NCBI RefSeq assembly: GCF_019075875.1
Contig: NZ_JAHOOZ010000001.1
Coordinates: forward strand, 3,658,001-3,722,000
Direction of reading: 5' to 3'
From: Novosphingobium sp. G106
GTDB lineage: Bacteria > Pseudomonadota > Alphaproteobacteria > Sphingomonadales > Sphingomonadaceae
DNA: 64,000 nucleotides
Each line of letters begins with the position of its first letter. Within the stretch, counting starts at the first letter, position 1. This document shows, piece by piece, positions 55,379 through 63,014 of the stretch. A model generated the notes under the pieces. The model was not told where the DNA came from and did not search any database. It was given only the letters and a program-made list of their open reading frames with translations. The position numbers and the translations under genes were made by a program.

Positions 55379-55990
55379 ATGAACAATATTCGAATATTTG
55401 ACGATGTTCTCGGAAACGCCCGGCGAGAAGAGATTTTGCAGTTTCTCAACAGCCCCGGAGAGAATTGGGTTCATGGGGCGACATCCTCGCCCGACCCCCA
55501 GATGCCCAAATATTTCTACAAGCATTTTGCGGGATTCAGGCAGTCCGGATTGGAAGACATGGATCCAAGATCCGCCATTGACGAGCTTCAAAATAGATCA
55601 CCCATATTATATGAATTTTGGAAAATGCTTTCAGTCAAAATTCTACACGGGCATATGCTGTCACGGTGTTATGCGAATGCGATGCCGCCAGGTATAGGCG
55701 GCGGCGTGCATAAGGATTCTCCACACCACGATCACCTCACCGCTATATATTACCCCCAGTCGACCTGGAACCATGATGAAGGCGGTGAGACCTTATTCTT
55801 CAACCAATCGATTTCTGAAATAAAAATGGCTGTAGCCCCCAAACCGGATCGGCTCGTAGTTTTTTCCGGCACCATCCCGCATGTAGCCAGGCCCGTCTAC
55901 AGGACATCCCATACCCCGCGCATTACGCTCATGTACAAGACTCTCGGTCGCGCGAAGGCACCAAGTCGCCCAGGGAGGCCCGCCCCATAG
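55379..55990 (+). CDS. 2-oxoglutarate/Fe(II)-dependent dioxygenase
   Basis: A 203-aa enzyme of the 2OG-Fe(II) oxygenase superfamily (prolyl-hydroxylase-like). The iron site is His111, Asp113 (GVHKDSP) and His168 (IPHVARP); Arg181 (TPRITL) would bind 2-oxoglutarate. EGGETLFFN is a usual core strand. ATG 55379 begins MNNIRIFDDVL. Its base composition is clearly lower in GC than its neighbours, with AT-rich codons such as ATA and AAA, a sign of transfer. It is divergent from an orphan TonB receptor. The substrate (amino acid, peptide or natural product) is unknown. Confidence 0.8.
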   Translation: MNNIRIFDDVLGNARREEILQFLNSPGENWVHGATSSPDPQMPKYFYKHFAGFRQSGLEDMDPRSAIDELQNRSPILYEFWKMLSVKILHGHMLSRCYANAMPPGIGGGVHKDSPHHDHLTAIYYPQSTWNHDEGGETLFFNQSISEIKMAVAPKPDRLVVFSGTIPHVARPVYRTSHTPRITLMYKTLGRAKAPSRPGRPAP

Positions 55991-56071
55991 CGCAAGACGA
56001 CTCCGCTGGAGAAAAATGCTCCGGCTGTAACGAGGTATGGGCTGGGTAGTTCAATCTCCGGCTGCAAGCCA

Positions 56072-58552
56072 TCAACGAGCGCTGTTTGCTCCCTCGATGA
56101 GGTCCGTAATCTTGTTCGCCAGATCGGCCATGACGAACGGTTTGGTGATGACTTCCATACCCGGCGGGAGGTGCCCGTTCCCCACCACGGCATTTTCCGC
56201 GAAACCCGTGACAAACAAGACTTTCAGATCAGGCCGGAAAATGCGCGCCGCGTCGGCGACCTGGCGACCGTTCATACCGCCTGGCAAGCCAACGTCGGTG
56301 ATCAGAAGGTCTATCCTCGTATCGGATTCCAAGATCTTCAACCCGGACTGGCCATCCGAGGCCTCAATAGAAGCGTAGCCCGCCTCCTCGAGAATATCGA
56401 CGATGAGCATGCGCACGGTCGGCTCGTCATCGATGACCAGGACCGTTTCGCCAGCGCCTGACGCCGCGATACTTGTATCGTTTGGCTCATCCTCGTCGAC
56501 GGCACCGACATGACGAGGCAGGTAAAGGCACATGGTCGTGCCTTCGCCCGGCTCGCTGTAGACGCGAACCTGTCCGCCCGACTGGCGAACGAAGCCATGA
56601 ATCATGGAAAGTCCCAACCCAGTCCCCTGCCCGATCGGTTTGGTGGTGAAGAAGGGATCGAAAATTCGATCGACGATCTCCTTTGGAATGCCCGTGCCGC
56701 TATCGGTCACGCAGATGGAGATGTACTGGCCCGGCGTAAGATCACGCTCGCGCGCGCCGCGCTCGTCGAGCCACTTGTTGGCCGTCTCGATCGTGATCCG
56801 CCCCCCATCCGGCATGGCATCGCGCGCGTTGATGGCGAGATTGAGCAGGGCGCTTTCAAGCTGCGCGGCGTCGACCCTCGCGGGCCACAGGCCCCCTGCG
56901 CCGACCACCTCGACCGCAATTGCCGGACCCACCGTGCGGCCGATGAGGTCTTCCATGCCGCGGACGAGACGGTTGATGTCCGTCGGCCTGGGATCGAGTG
57001 TCTGCCGACGTGAAAAAGCCAGCAACCGCTGGGTCAACGATGCCGCGCGCTGGGCCGAGGACTGTGCCCCCTTCAAGAACCGCTCGAGGCCTTCGGTACG
57101 CCCCTGTGCCATTCGTCGCTCGATGATTTCGAGGCTGCCGCTGATGCCGGCAAGCAGGTTGTTGAAGTCGTGCGCAATGCCGCCGGTGAGTTGGCCGACC
57201 GCCTCCATCTTTTGCGCCTGACGCAGGGCGTCTTCGGCTGCCGCAAGGGCCCTGACGCTTTCCTTCTGATCGGTGACATCACGCCCATAGGCATAGACAA
57301 GGCCGCCTTCCATCGCCGTATGCCAGGAAATCCAGCGATAGTTCCCCGCGCGGGTGCGAAAGCGATTTTCGTAACCTGTGAGATCTCCATCGGCGAGCGC
57401 CGCCGCCAGGGCCTGTGTGCTGGGGCCGAGATCTTCGTCGGCAATGAAATCGGCAAATGGACGGCCGGCGACCTCCTCGCTCGGATACCCGAAAACGACC
57501 TCCCATGATGGACTGACCGAACGAAATACGCCTTCGGCGTCAACGACCACGATCAAGTCCCGGCTGTGAAGCCATATGCGATCGGCGCGTCTCCGTTCGG
57601 CGTCGAGCGCGGCAATGTTGCCAAGCGCGCCGCTGACCTGCCCGGCAATCAGGCGAGCGAAATCGGCGATCTCCGGATCGTTCCGACGATAGGGATTGAG
57701 ACCGAGGATCAGAGTGCCGAACGGCGACTGATCGGCCGTACCCGGGATCGGGAGGACCAGCGCTTCGCGCGGCGGGATATCCCAGGCCCCGGTCGGCCAG
57801 GAACGATCGACATCCAGAGCGATTGCCAGAGTGCCCGTCGTGCCGATCACGTCTGCCGGCCACTCGATGTCACCCATGTTGCCGACGTCCGGGGTGCATC
57901 CGGTAATCTCGATGCGTTCGCCGCTGGCAAGACCCAACAGTACGAAGGGGAAGTCACGCCGATTGGCTGCGAAGATGTCGCAAACCGCTTCCCGGACCTG
58001 AGACCGATCGGTAGCTCCCACGAGGTTCATACCGAGCCGCCGGAGCGTATCGAGGCGGCGTTCGCCGATAACGCGCTCGGTCTCCTCGTTCACGATGCAG
58101 AGCATGCCCTTGACGGCTCCGGACTCATCATAGAGCGGGCTGTAGGAGAAGCTGTGGTATGTTTCCTCCGGATAGCCGCTCCGCTCGAGCAACAGCAGCA
58201 ACGCCTGGTTCCATGTCGCTTCGCCCGCACGCACGCGCGCGACCTGATCGGCGACGTCAGCGTAGACTTCCGACCATACCTCGTGGAAGGGCCGGCCGAG
58301 CGCAGTAGGGTGCTTGATCCCCAGCGTCGGAACATAGGCATCGTTATAGAAGAAGCAGAGATCGTCGCCCCAACCCAGCCACATCTCGAAGCGCGAGGTG
58401 AGCAGCATGCGAAGGGGTATTTTCAGGCCATCCGGCCAGAGGCACGGATCCCCTAGCGGAGTGGCTGTCCAATCGCGCTCGCGCATCTGCTGCGCCATCA
58501 CCGACTTGCCCGGGAAGATGACCTCCAAGTCGGCGTTCAAAGTCTGCGTCAT
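56072..58552 (-). CDS. Hybrid histidine kinase (PAS-GAF-PAS-HisKA-HATPase-REC)
   Basis: An 826-aa soluble hybrid kinase. A PAS domain (WLGWGDDLCFFYNDAYVP, about 45-165) is followed by a GAF-like domain (about 185-335), a second PAS (about 345-455, with VYAYGRDVTDQKE), the phospho-His in GGIAHDFNNLLAGI, an ATPase domain (DPFFTTKPIGQGTGLGLSM) and a C-terminal receiver (Asp in LLITDVGLPGG, Lys in VITKPF). No membrane helix is present. The type is common for light, redox or stress sensing; the signal is unknown. No response-regulator gene is adjacent. Confidence 0.92.
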   Translation of the reverse strand: MTQTLNADLEVIFPGKSVMAQQMRERDWTATPLGDPCLWPDGLKIPLRMLLTSRFEMWLGWGDDLCFFYNDAYVPTLGIKHPTALGRPFHEVWSEVYADVADQVARVRAGEATWNQALLLLLERSGYPEETYHSFSYSPLYDESGAVKGMLCIVNEETERVIGERRLDTLRRLGMNLVGATDRSQVREAVCDIFAANRRDFPFVLLGLASGERIEITGCTPDVGNMGDIEWPADVIGTTGTLAIALDVDRSWPTGAWDIPPREALVLPIPGTADQSPFGTLILGLNPYRRNDPEIADFARLIAGQVSGALGNIAALDAERRRADRIWLHSRDLIVVVDAEGVFRSVSPSWEVVFGYPSEEVAGRPFADFIADEDLGPSTQALAAALADGDLTGYENRFRTRAGNYRWISWHTAMEGGLVYAYGRDVTDQKESVRALAAAEDALRQAQKMEAVGQLTGGIAHDFNNLLAGISGSLEIIERRMAQGRTEGLERFLKGAQSSAQRAASLTQRLLAFSRRQTLDPRPTDINRLVRGMEDLIGRTVGPAIAVEVVGAGGLWPARVDAAQLESALLNLAINARDAMPDGGRITIETANKWLDERGARERDLTPGQYISICVTDSGTGIPKEIVDRIFDPFFTTKPIGQGTGLGLSMIHGFVRQSGGQVRVYSEPGEGTTMCLYLPRHVGAVDEDEPNDTSIAASGAGETVLVIDDEPTVRMLIVDILEEAGYASIEASDGQSGLKILESDTRIDLLITDVGLPGGMNGRQVADAARIFRPDLKVLFVTGFAENAVVGNGHLPPGMEVITKPFVMADLANKITDLIEGANSAR

Positions 58553-58750
58553 GTGCCCCCACGTCCTTCGGCGACCCTATAACGCTCGAAGGCCCGTTTC
58601 GATGCAACATCCCGGCGAGTCTGCTCACCAAGCACGGGCCGTTTTCAGGCGGCGAGCACGGCGAAGCAAACGACCGCTATATCGGCGATCCCTATCTGGC
58701 TGGATCAGCTGTTCCGAGCTAAGGGGTGCCATGCTCGACCGGAATGATCG

Positions 58751-59086
58751 ATGAGCTTGGAACCGCTCGCGAAAAAGGTCGCCGAAAGCTTGGCCCGCCA
58801 TCAATCGCGCGGCTTGGTTGACGACGCCAAAGGTATGAGGGACGTGATCATTCACGGGCACATAGACCTCGTCGGCGTCGCGAGCGACGTGCTGACAGCT
58901 TCGATCGCGGTATTGAAACCGGCAAGGAAATCCTGGGGCGGGTGGTTCGTCTTGAGAGCGGACGCGCGGCGAAGGCTTCTAAGAAACGAACGAGAGCTCG
59001 AGCGGTTGGCCGAAAAGCTCGAGAACGCGAGCAACGATGCCGAGGCAGCAATCATACGCCTGAAATCGCGAGAGATTAGCTGCTAG
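58751..59086 (+). CDS. Hypothetical protein, 111 aa
   Basis: A small charged protein starting MSLEPLAKKVAESLARHQSRG. It has a hydrophobic patch (DLVGVASDVLTASIAVL) and a C-terminal coiled-coil-like stretch (LLRNERELERLAEKLENASNDAE). No family is recognised. It is divergent from the hybrid kinase and convergent with the SpeD operon end. Codon use is plausible, but the ribosome site is weak. Confidence 0.45.
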   Translation: MSLEPLAKKVAESLARHQSRGLVDDAKGMRDVIIHGHIDLVGVASDVLTASIAVLKPARKSWGGWFVLRADARRRLLRNERELERLAEKLENASNDAEAAIIRLKSREISC

Positions 59087-59128
59087 CCGTTTTCGATGGC
59101 AGTATCGAAGTCGAATATTGCGAGAGCG

Positions 59129-59503
59129 TCACGAGACAGACTGCGCTCGCGAACCGAGACGCGGGATGGCCTGCCGATAGGTGGTCACGGCAGTCAATCG
59201 TTCTTCGATCAATGTCAGCGCCGCATCGGCATTCGTTCCGGCGCCGCAAACGAAGATATCGACGGCAGCGACGCCCGTTTCCGGCCAAGTGTGGATGGAA
59301 ATGTGGGATTCGGCCAACAGGGCCACACCAGTGATGCCCATTCCGGGCCCGAAGGGATGCAGCTTGACGTCGAGCACCTTTACCGCGGCCGCGGCCGCGG
59401 CATCGCGCAGCGTCCGCTCGATCCATTCGAGATCGTCGAGGCGGCTGCCTCTTGCGAGGTCCGCGATGAGATGCAGGCCGGCGGCGGAAGCGGGGTGCGG
59501 CAT
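59129..59503 (-). CDS. speD: S-adenosylmethionine decarboxylase (SpeD)
   Basis: A 124-aa proenzyme of the small bacterial/archaeal AdoMetDC type. Self-cleavage between Glu65 and Ser66 in LLAESHISIHTWPE gives the pyruvoyl group. Cys86 in VDIFVCGAG is the usual proton donor. It makes decarboxylated SAM, the aminopropyl donor for polyamines. The start lies one base after the FAD oxidoreductase stop. It is the last gene of a six-gene operon with a spermidine-synthase-like membrane protein, which suggests that the operon transfers aminopropyl groups to something. Confidence 0.93.
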   Translation of the reverse strand: MPHPASAAGLHLIADLARGSRLDDLEWIERTLRDAAAAAAVKVLDVKLHPFGPGMGITGVALLAESHISIHTWPETGVAAVDIFVCGAGTNADAALTLIEERLTAVTTYRQAIPRLGSRAQSVS

Positions 59504-59504
59504 T

Positions 59505-61115
59505 TCAGAGCAGACTTTCGAACGAATGGCCAAGATGCTTCATGGCGCCTTCCGCGGCCGCGACACCGCGATAGTGCGCTTCCTCGAATAGCGAGACGCC
59601 GCTGATGTCGGAATGGGCGCGGAAAATAGGCGCCGGCGAATTCTGTGCGGCAAGGCGCGCCGGCTCGGTCAGGAAGCCCGGCGTCGGCCGTATCATCGCG
59701 TGACCCCAGCGCCACACGTCGATCCGGGTGATCGCACCGGCAAGTTCGGGATGAAGGCCCAGCAGATCATCGCGCACAACGCGCTGCCAATCGGCGAGCG
59801 TCTGGCCGAGCATGGCCTGCCGCTCCGACTGCGGCAGGTGATGCGATAGCGGCATATACCAGGTGAGCACCGTCGGACCGTCGGCACTGCTCGACGCCTG
59901 ATGCGTCGCGACGACATAGCCCAGCGAATCGCTGGCCGCCGAAACATTATCCCAGGCGAGCGGAACACCGTCGCCACGCGGATGGTGGCTGACGCTGACA
60001 TTAGCGACCACCCACGGCGCATAGCTGAAGCCGCCGCTGATTCCTGCTTCGGGCAGCAGACGTGCCGCGACGAACTGCGGCATGGCCACGACTACCGCGC
60101 GCGCGCGCATACGAAAGCTGCGGCCGCGCCGGTGGTCGAAGCAATCGGCAAGCACGCCCTCGCCGTCGCGCTGCAACCGGAATACCGAGCATCCCTTGCG
60201 GATCTTCGCCGCGATGGGCTCCGCCATTCGCTTCGCCAGTCGATCGTTTCCCTCGGGCCAGGTCAGCTCACGGTCGCCGTCCCCGTTCGCCGCCCAGCCG
60301 CGGCGCGAGGCGAAATAGTGGATGCCCGCCCAGGCGGAAACATGCTCGGGCTCGGTGCCATAGTCGTCGCGGCAGCAATAGCGTACATAGGCGCGCAAAA
60401 GCGGCGATCGCCAGCCCTGCCCGTCCAACCAGCTTGCAAAGCTCTGTCGGTCGAGCTCGGTGAAGTGTGGATCAATGCTCGAATAGGCCAGAGGAATGGC
60501 GAAGGCTGGTTTGCCGTCGCTCCCCGTCGCGTCGCGGAACCTGGCCATGGCCTGATCGAACGCACGACGCTGGGCGAGGTCGGCTTCCGTCAGCCCGCTC
60601 TGGGGAAACAGCCCTTCCTGCCATCTTCCGCGCCAGAAGAGGCGCTCCTCCAGATCGGCGCAGAGCTGGTAGGGATCGTAGACCGGGGCGCCTTCCCGCT
60701 CGCCGACGATCATGCCGAAGCGCTGCAGCATGTGGCACAGCGCCTTCGCTTCGCGGTTGGGCACAGGCAGATAGTGCGCGCCAAGCGGATAGGCCGAGAT
60801 GGCGTTACGGCCCGAACGGGCATTGCCGCCGGTCTGGTCCTCGAGCTCGCACAGCACGAAGTCGTCGAAGCCAGCCTCGGCCAGCGTCCAGCCGGTCGCC
60901 AGCCCGGCAACCCCGCCGCCAGCGATGAGTACGCCCACTTCGGCTTCCACGCCTTCGGGCTCGGCAAACTTCCTGTCGCGCAGTTGGTGCCCGCGGACGT
61001 AGTCCGCACCGCCAAGCTCGCCCGGCATGATCGCAGCGCCGCCGCTGCAACCTCCGACGACCAGGACCCCGGCGGAAGCCGCCAGCACTTCGCGCCGGCT
61101 GAAGTCAGCCCTCAT
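59505..61115 (-). CDS. FAD-dependent oxidoreductase, Tat-exported lipoprotein-like
   Basis: A 536-aa amine-oxidase-type flavoprotein. The signal carries a twin-arginine and lipobox-like sequence (FSRREVLAASAGVLVVGGCSGG). The dinucleotide motif is VLIAGGGVAGLATGWTLAE, and SGRNAISAYPLGAHYLP follows. Late motifs include RAHSDISGVSLFEEAHYRG, the FAD-closing segment. It overlaps the spermidine-synthase-like gene by 11 bp and is followed by speD. This points to oxidation of a polyamine-like product outside the cytoplasmic membrane. No substrate is proven. Confidence 0.82.
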   Translation of the reverse strand: MRADFSRREVLAASAGVLVVGGCSGGAAIMPGELGGADYVRGHQLRDRKFAEPEGVEAEVGVLIAGGGVAGLATGWTLAEAGFDDFVLCELEDQTGGNARSGRNAISAYPLGAHYLPVPNREAKALCHMLQRFGMIVGEREGAPVYDPYQLCADLEERLFWRGRWQEGLFPQSGLTEADLAQRRAFDQAMARFRDATGSDGKPAFAIPLAYSSIDPHFTELDRQSFASWLDGQGWRSPLLRAYVRYCCRDDYGTEPEHVSAWAGIHYFASRRGWAANGDGDRELTWPEGNDRLAKRMAEPIAAKIRKGCSVFRLQRDGEGVLADCFDHRRGRSFRMRARAVVVAMPQFVAARLLPEAGISGGFSYAPWVVANVSVSHHPRGDGVPLAWDNVSAASDSLGYVVATHQASSSADGPTVLTWYMPLSHHLPQSERQAMLGQTLADWQRVVRDDLLGLHPELAGAITRIDVWRWGHAMIRPTPGFLTEPARLAAQNSPAPIFRAHSDISGVSLFEEAHYRGVAAAEGAMKHLGHSFESLL

Positions 61116-62646
61116 ATCCGCCCCACTCGGCGGCGAAACTACGCACCAGTGCCTGGTTGTCGAGGCGGTTCACCGGCGTGGGGCGGCGCGCCATGTCGGG
61201 CGGGAAATCGAACATGAGCCGTTCGCTCGACGGCGTCAGAAAACGCAGACCGGCAGGCAGGCTGACCGCATCGGAGATCGGGCGATGGGCGGCGAGCGTG
61301 AAGCCCCACTCGCCAAAACTCGGCACATAGGCGTGATAGCCCCGCGATGAGAGCCCCGCAGCTTCGAGCGTGCTGGCGACGGTCCAGTAGGAGCGCGGCG
61401 CGACGAGCGGCGAAGTGCTCTGAACCGTCATCATCCCGGACGGGGCCAGCAGCCGCGCGACTTCGCGGTAGAAGCTTTCCGTATAAAGCTTGCCCAACGA
61501 GAATTCGGTAGGATCGGGAAAATCGACGATGACGGCGTCAAAACGCGCCCTCTCGCGACGGACCCACTGGAAGGCATCGTCATTGATCACGCGCAGCTTC
61601 GGCGAGGCCAGCGAGCCGCGGTTGAGCGCGGCGAGTTGGGGCGTGTCGCGAAACAGCCTGGTCATCTCGGGATCGAGATCGACCAGCGTCACCGACCGCA
61701 CCCGTGGGTCGCGCAGCACCTCGCGCGCCGCAAGGCCGTCGCCGCCGCCCAGGATCAGCACGGCGCGCGGGTCGGCGACGCGGCCGAGCACGGGCCAGAC
61801 CAGCGCCTCATGATAGCGGTATTCATCACGCGAGGAGAACTGGAGGTTGCCGTTGAGATAGAGGCGAAGGTCGCTTCCCCGCCGCGTCAGCACTACGCGC
61901 TGATAGGGCGTCGACCGGGCATAGATCACCGGCTCGCCATAGAAGGCGACCTCGGACCAGCGCTGAAGGCGCTCGGCATAGGCCAGCCCGGCGAGGAGCG
62001 CCGCGGCGACGAGGCCTGCGGTGATAAGGTCGAAGGCGATGCGGCGACTGCGGCGCAGCGAGACGAGCAGGGCGATCGCGACGGCGACGTTGGCGAGACC
62101 GAAGACGAAGCCGGTCCGCATCATTCCGAGCCAGGGCACCAGCACGAGCGGGAACAGTAGCGAGGCTATCAGCGCGCCTACGTAGTCGTAGGTCAGCACG
62201 TTCGATACCAGCTCGCGCAGCGCGAAGCGGTGCCGCAGGATACGGATCAGCAGCGGTATTTCGAGTCCGACGAATATGCCGATAGCCAGGACCAGTGCGT
62301 AAAGCGGTACGCGGAAATCGTAGACCAGCGGAAACAGAAGGAAGAGCCCCGCCGCCGACCAGCCGCCGATGAGAGCAATCAGGATCTCGATGCGGATGAA
62401 GGCGCCCAACTCGTCCTCCCGGACGAACCGCGACAGCCAGCTTCCGACGCCCATGGCGAAGAGATAGGTGCCGATGACCGTCGAGAACTGGGTAACGCTG
62501 TCGCCCAGCAGGTAGCTGGCCAGCGTTCCGGCCAGAAGCTCGTAGATGAGCCCGCAGGTCGCGACGACGAGGACAGAGACGAGCAGGATGATCGCGAGAA
62601 AACGCGGAGCCTGTTCTGCCGGCTCCGCGCCGGGCATGTCAGCCAT
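61105..62646 (-). CDS. Membrane spermidine synthase-like protein
   Basis: A 513-aa protein. The N-terminal half has about seven membrane helices (for example IILLVSVLVVATCGLIYELLA). The C-terminal half is a SpeE-type aminopropyltransferase domain: LILGGGDGLAAREVLRDP, VDLDPEM and VIVDFPDPTEFSLGKLYTE, close to the DxxDP(T) active site. It overlaps DUF350 by 8 bp and the FAD gene by 11 bp. It probably uses the decarboxylated SAM made by speD. The acceptor may not be putrescine, since the fold is membrane bound. Confidence 0.9.
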   Translation of the reverse strand: MADMPGAEPAEQAPRFLAIILLVSVLVVATCGLIYELLAGTLASYLLGDSVTQFSTVIGTYLFAMGVGSWLSRFVREDELGAFIRIEILIALIGGWSAAGLFLLFPLVYDFRVPLYALVLAIGIFVGLEIPLLIRILRHRFALRELVSNVLTYDYVGALIASLLFPLVLVPWLGMMRTGFVFGLANVAVAIALLVSLRRSRRIAFDLITAGLVAAALLAGLAYAERLQRWSEVAFYGEPVIYARSTPYQRVVLTRRGSDLRLYLNGNLQFSSRDEYRYHEALVWPVLGRVADPRAVLILGGGDGLAAREVLRDPRVRSVTLVDLDPEMTRLFRDTPQLAALNRGSLASPKLRVINDDAFQWVRRERARFDAVIVDFPDPTEFSLGKLYTESFYREVARLLAPSGMMTVQSTSPLVAPRSYWTVASTLEAAGLSSRGYHAYVPSFGEWGFTLAAHRPISDAVSLPAGLRFLTPSSERLMFDFPPDMARRPTPVNRLDNQALVRSFAAEWGGYEG

Positions 62647-62848
62647 GGACGGCGGCAGCGATGATGCTCGAGATGCCGATGGCCACCGCGCCCGCCAGCA
62701 AGGCGACCGCCATGTTCTGGCGCTCGATGATCTCCTTCCAGAGTTCGCCTGGGGTCAGCTTGTCGACGAGGACGAAGCTGACGATGAAGATGACGATACC
62801 AAGCCCCGCATAGAGCAGGGTCGCAAGAAAGACTTCGAGTGAGACCAT
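62639..62848 (-). CDS. DUF350 family small membrane protein
   Basis: A 69-aa two-helix protein (VFLATLLYAGLGIVIFIVSFVLVDKL and NMAVALLAGAVAIGISSIIAAAVHG, shown only as outline) with ERQNMA between, typical of DUF350 (YjfL-like). AAGGAG is eight bases before the ATG. It lies in the middle of the polyamine-like operon. E. coli yjfL is next to a glutathionylspermidine-synthetase-like gene, so DUF350 recurs beside polyamine-type enzymes. Confidence 0.88.
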   Translation of the reverse strand: MVSLEVFLATLLYAGLGIVIFIVSFVLVDKLTPGELWKEIIERQNMAVALLAGAVAIGISSIIAAAVHG

Positions 62849-62870
62849 GGTTCGGCTCCTTCAGCGCGGT

Positions 62871-63014
62871 TTATTTGTGGGTCGGTCCGTAGTGGGCGGC
62901 CTGATTGTCGCGCTTGCCGTCGGCAAAGGGCGACCAGGCGTAGTAAGACGAGACGGCGGAGCTCGCGGTCATCAAAAGGCACCAGGCAGCGAACAGGACG
63001 CTTCGTTTGCTCAT
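62871..63014 (-). CDS. Small exported protein, 47 aa
   Basis: Starts ATG 63014 directly after the DUF4178 stop (63017-63015). The signal-like start is MSKRSVLFAAWCLLMTASSA; the mature part is VSSYYAWSPFADGKRDNQ followed by AAHYGPTHK. The frame is open over 48 codons and has coding-like codon use. It has no named family. Its exact fit between two operon genes with no wasted bases supports a real gene that short-frame filters would miss. Confidence 0.7.
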   Translation of the reverse strand: MSKRSVLFAAWCLLMTASSAVSSYYAWSPFADGKRDNQAAHYGPTHK

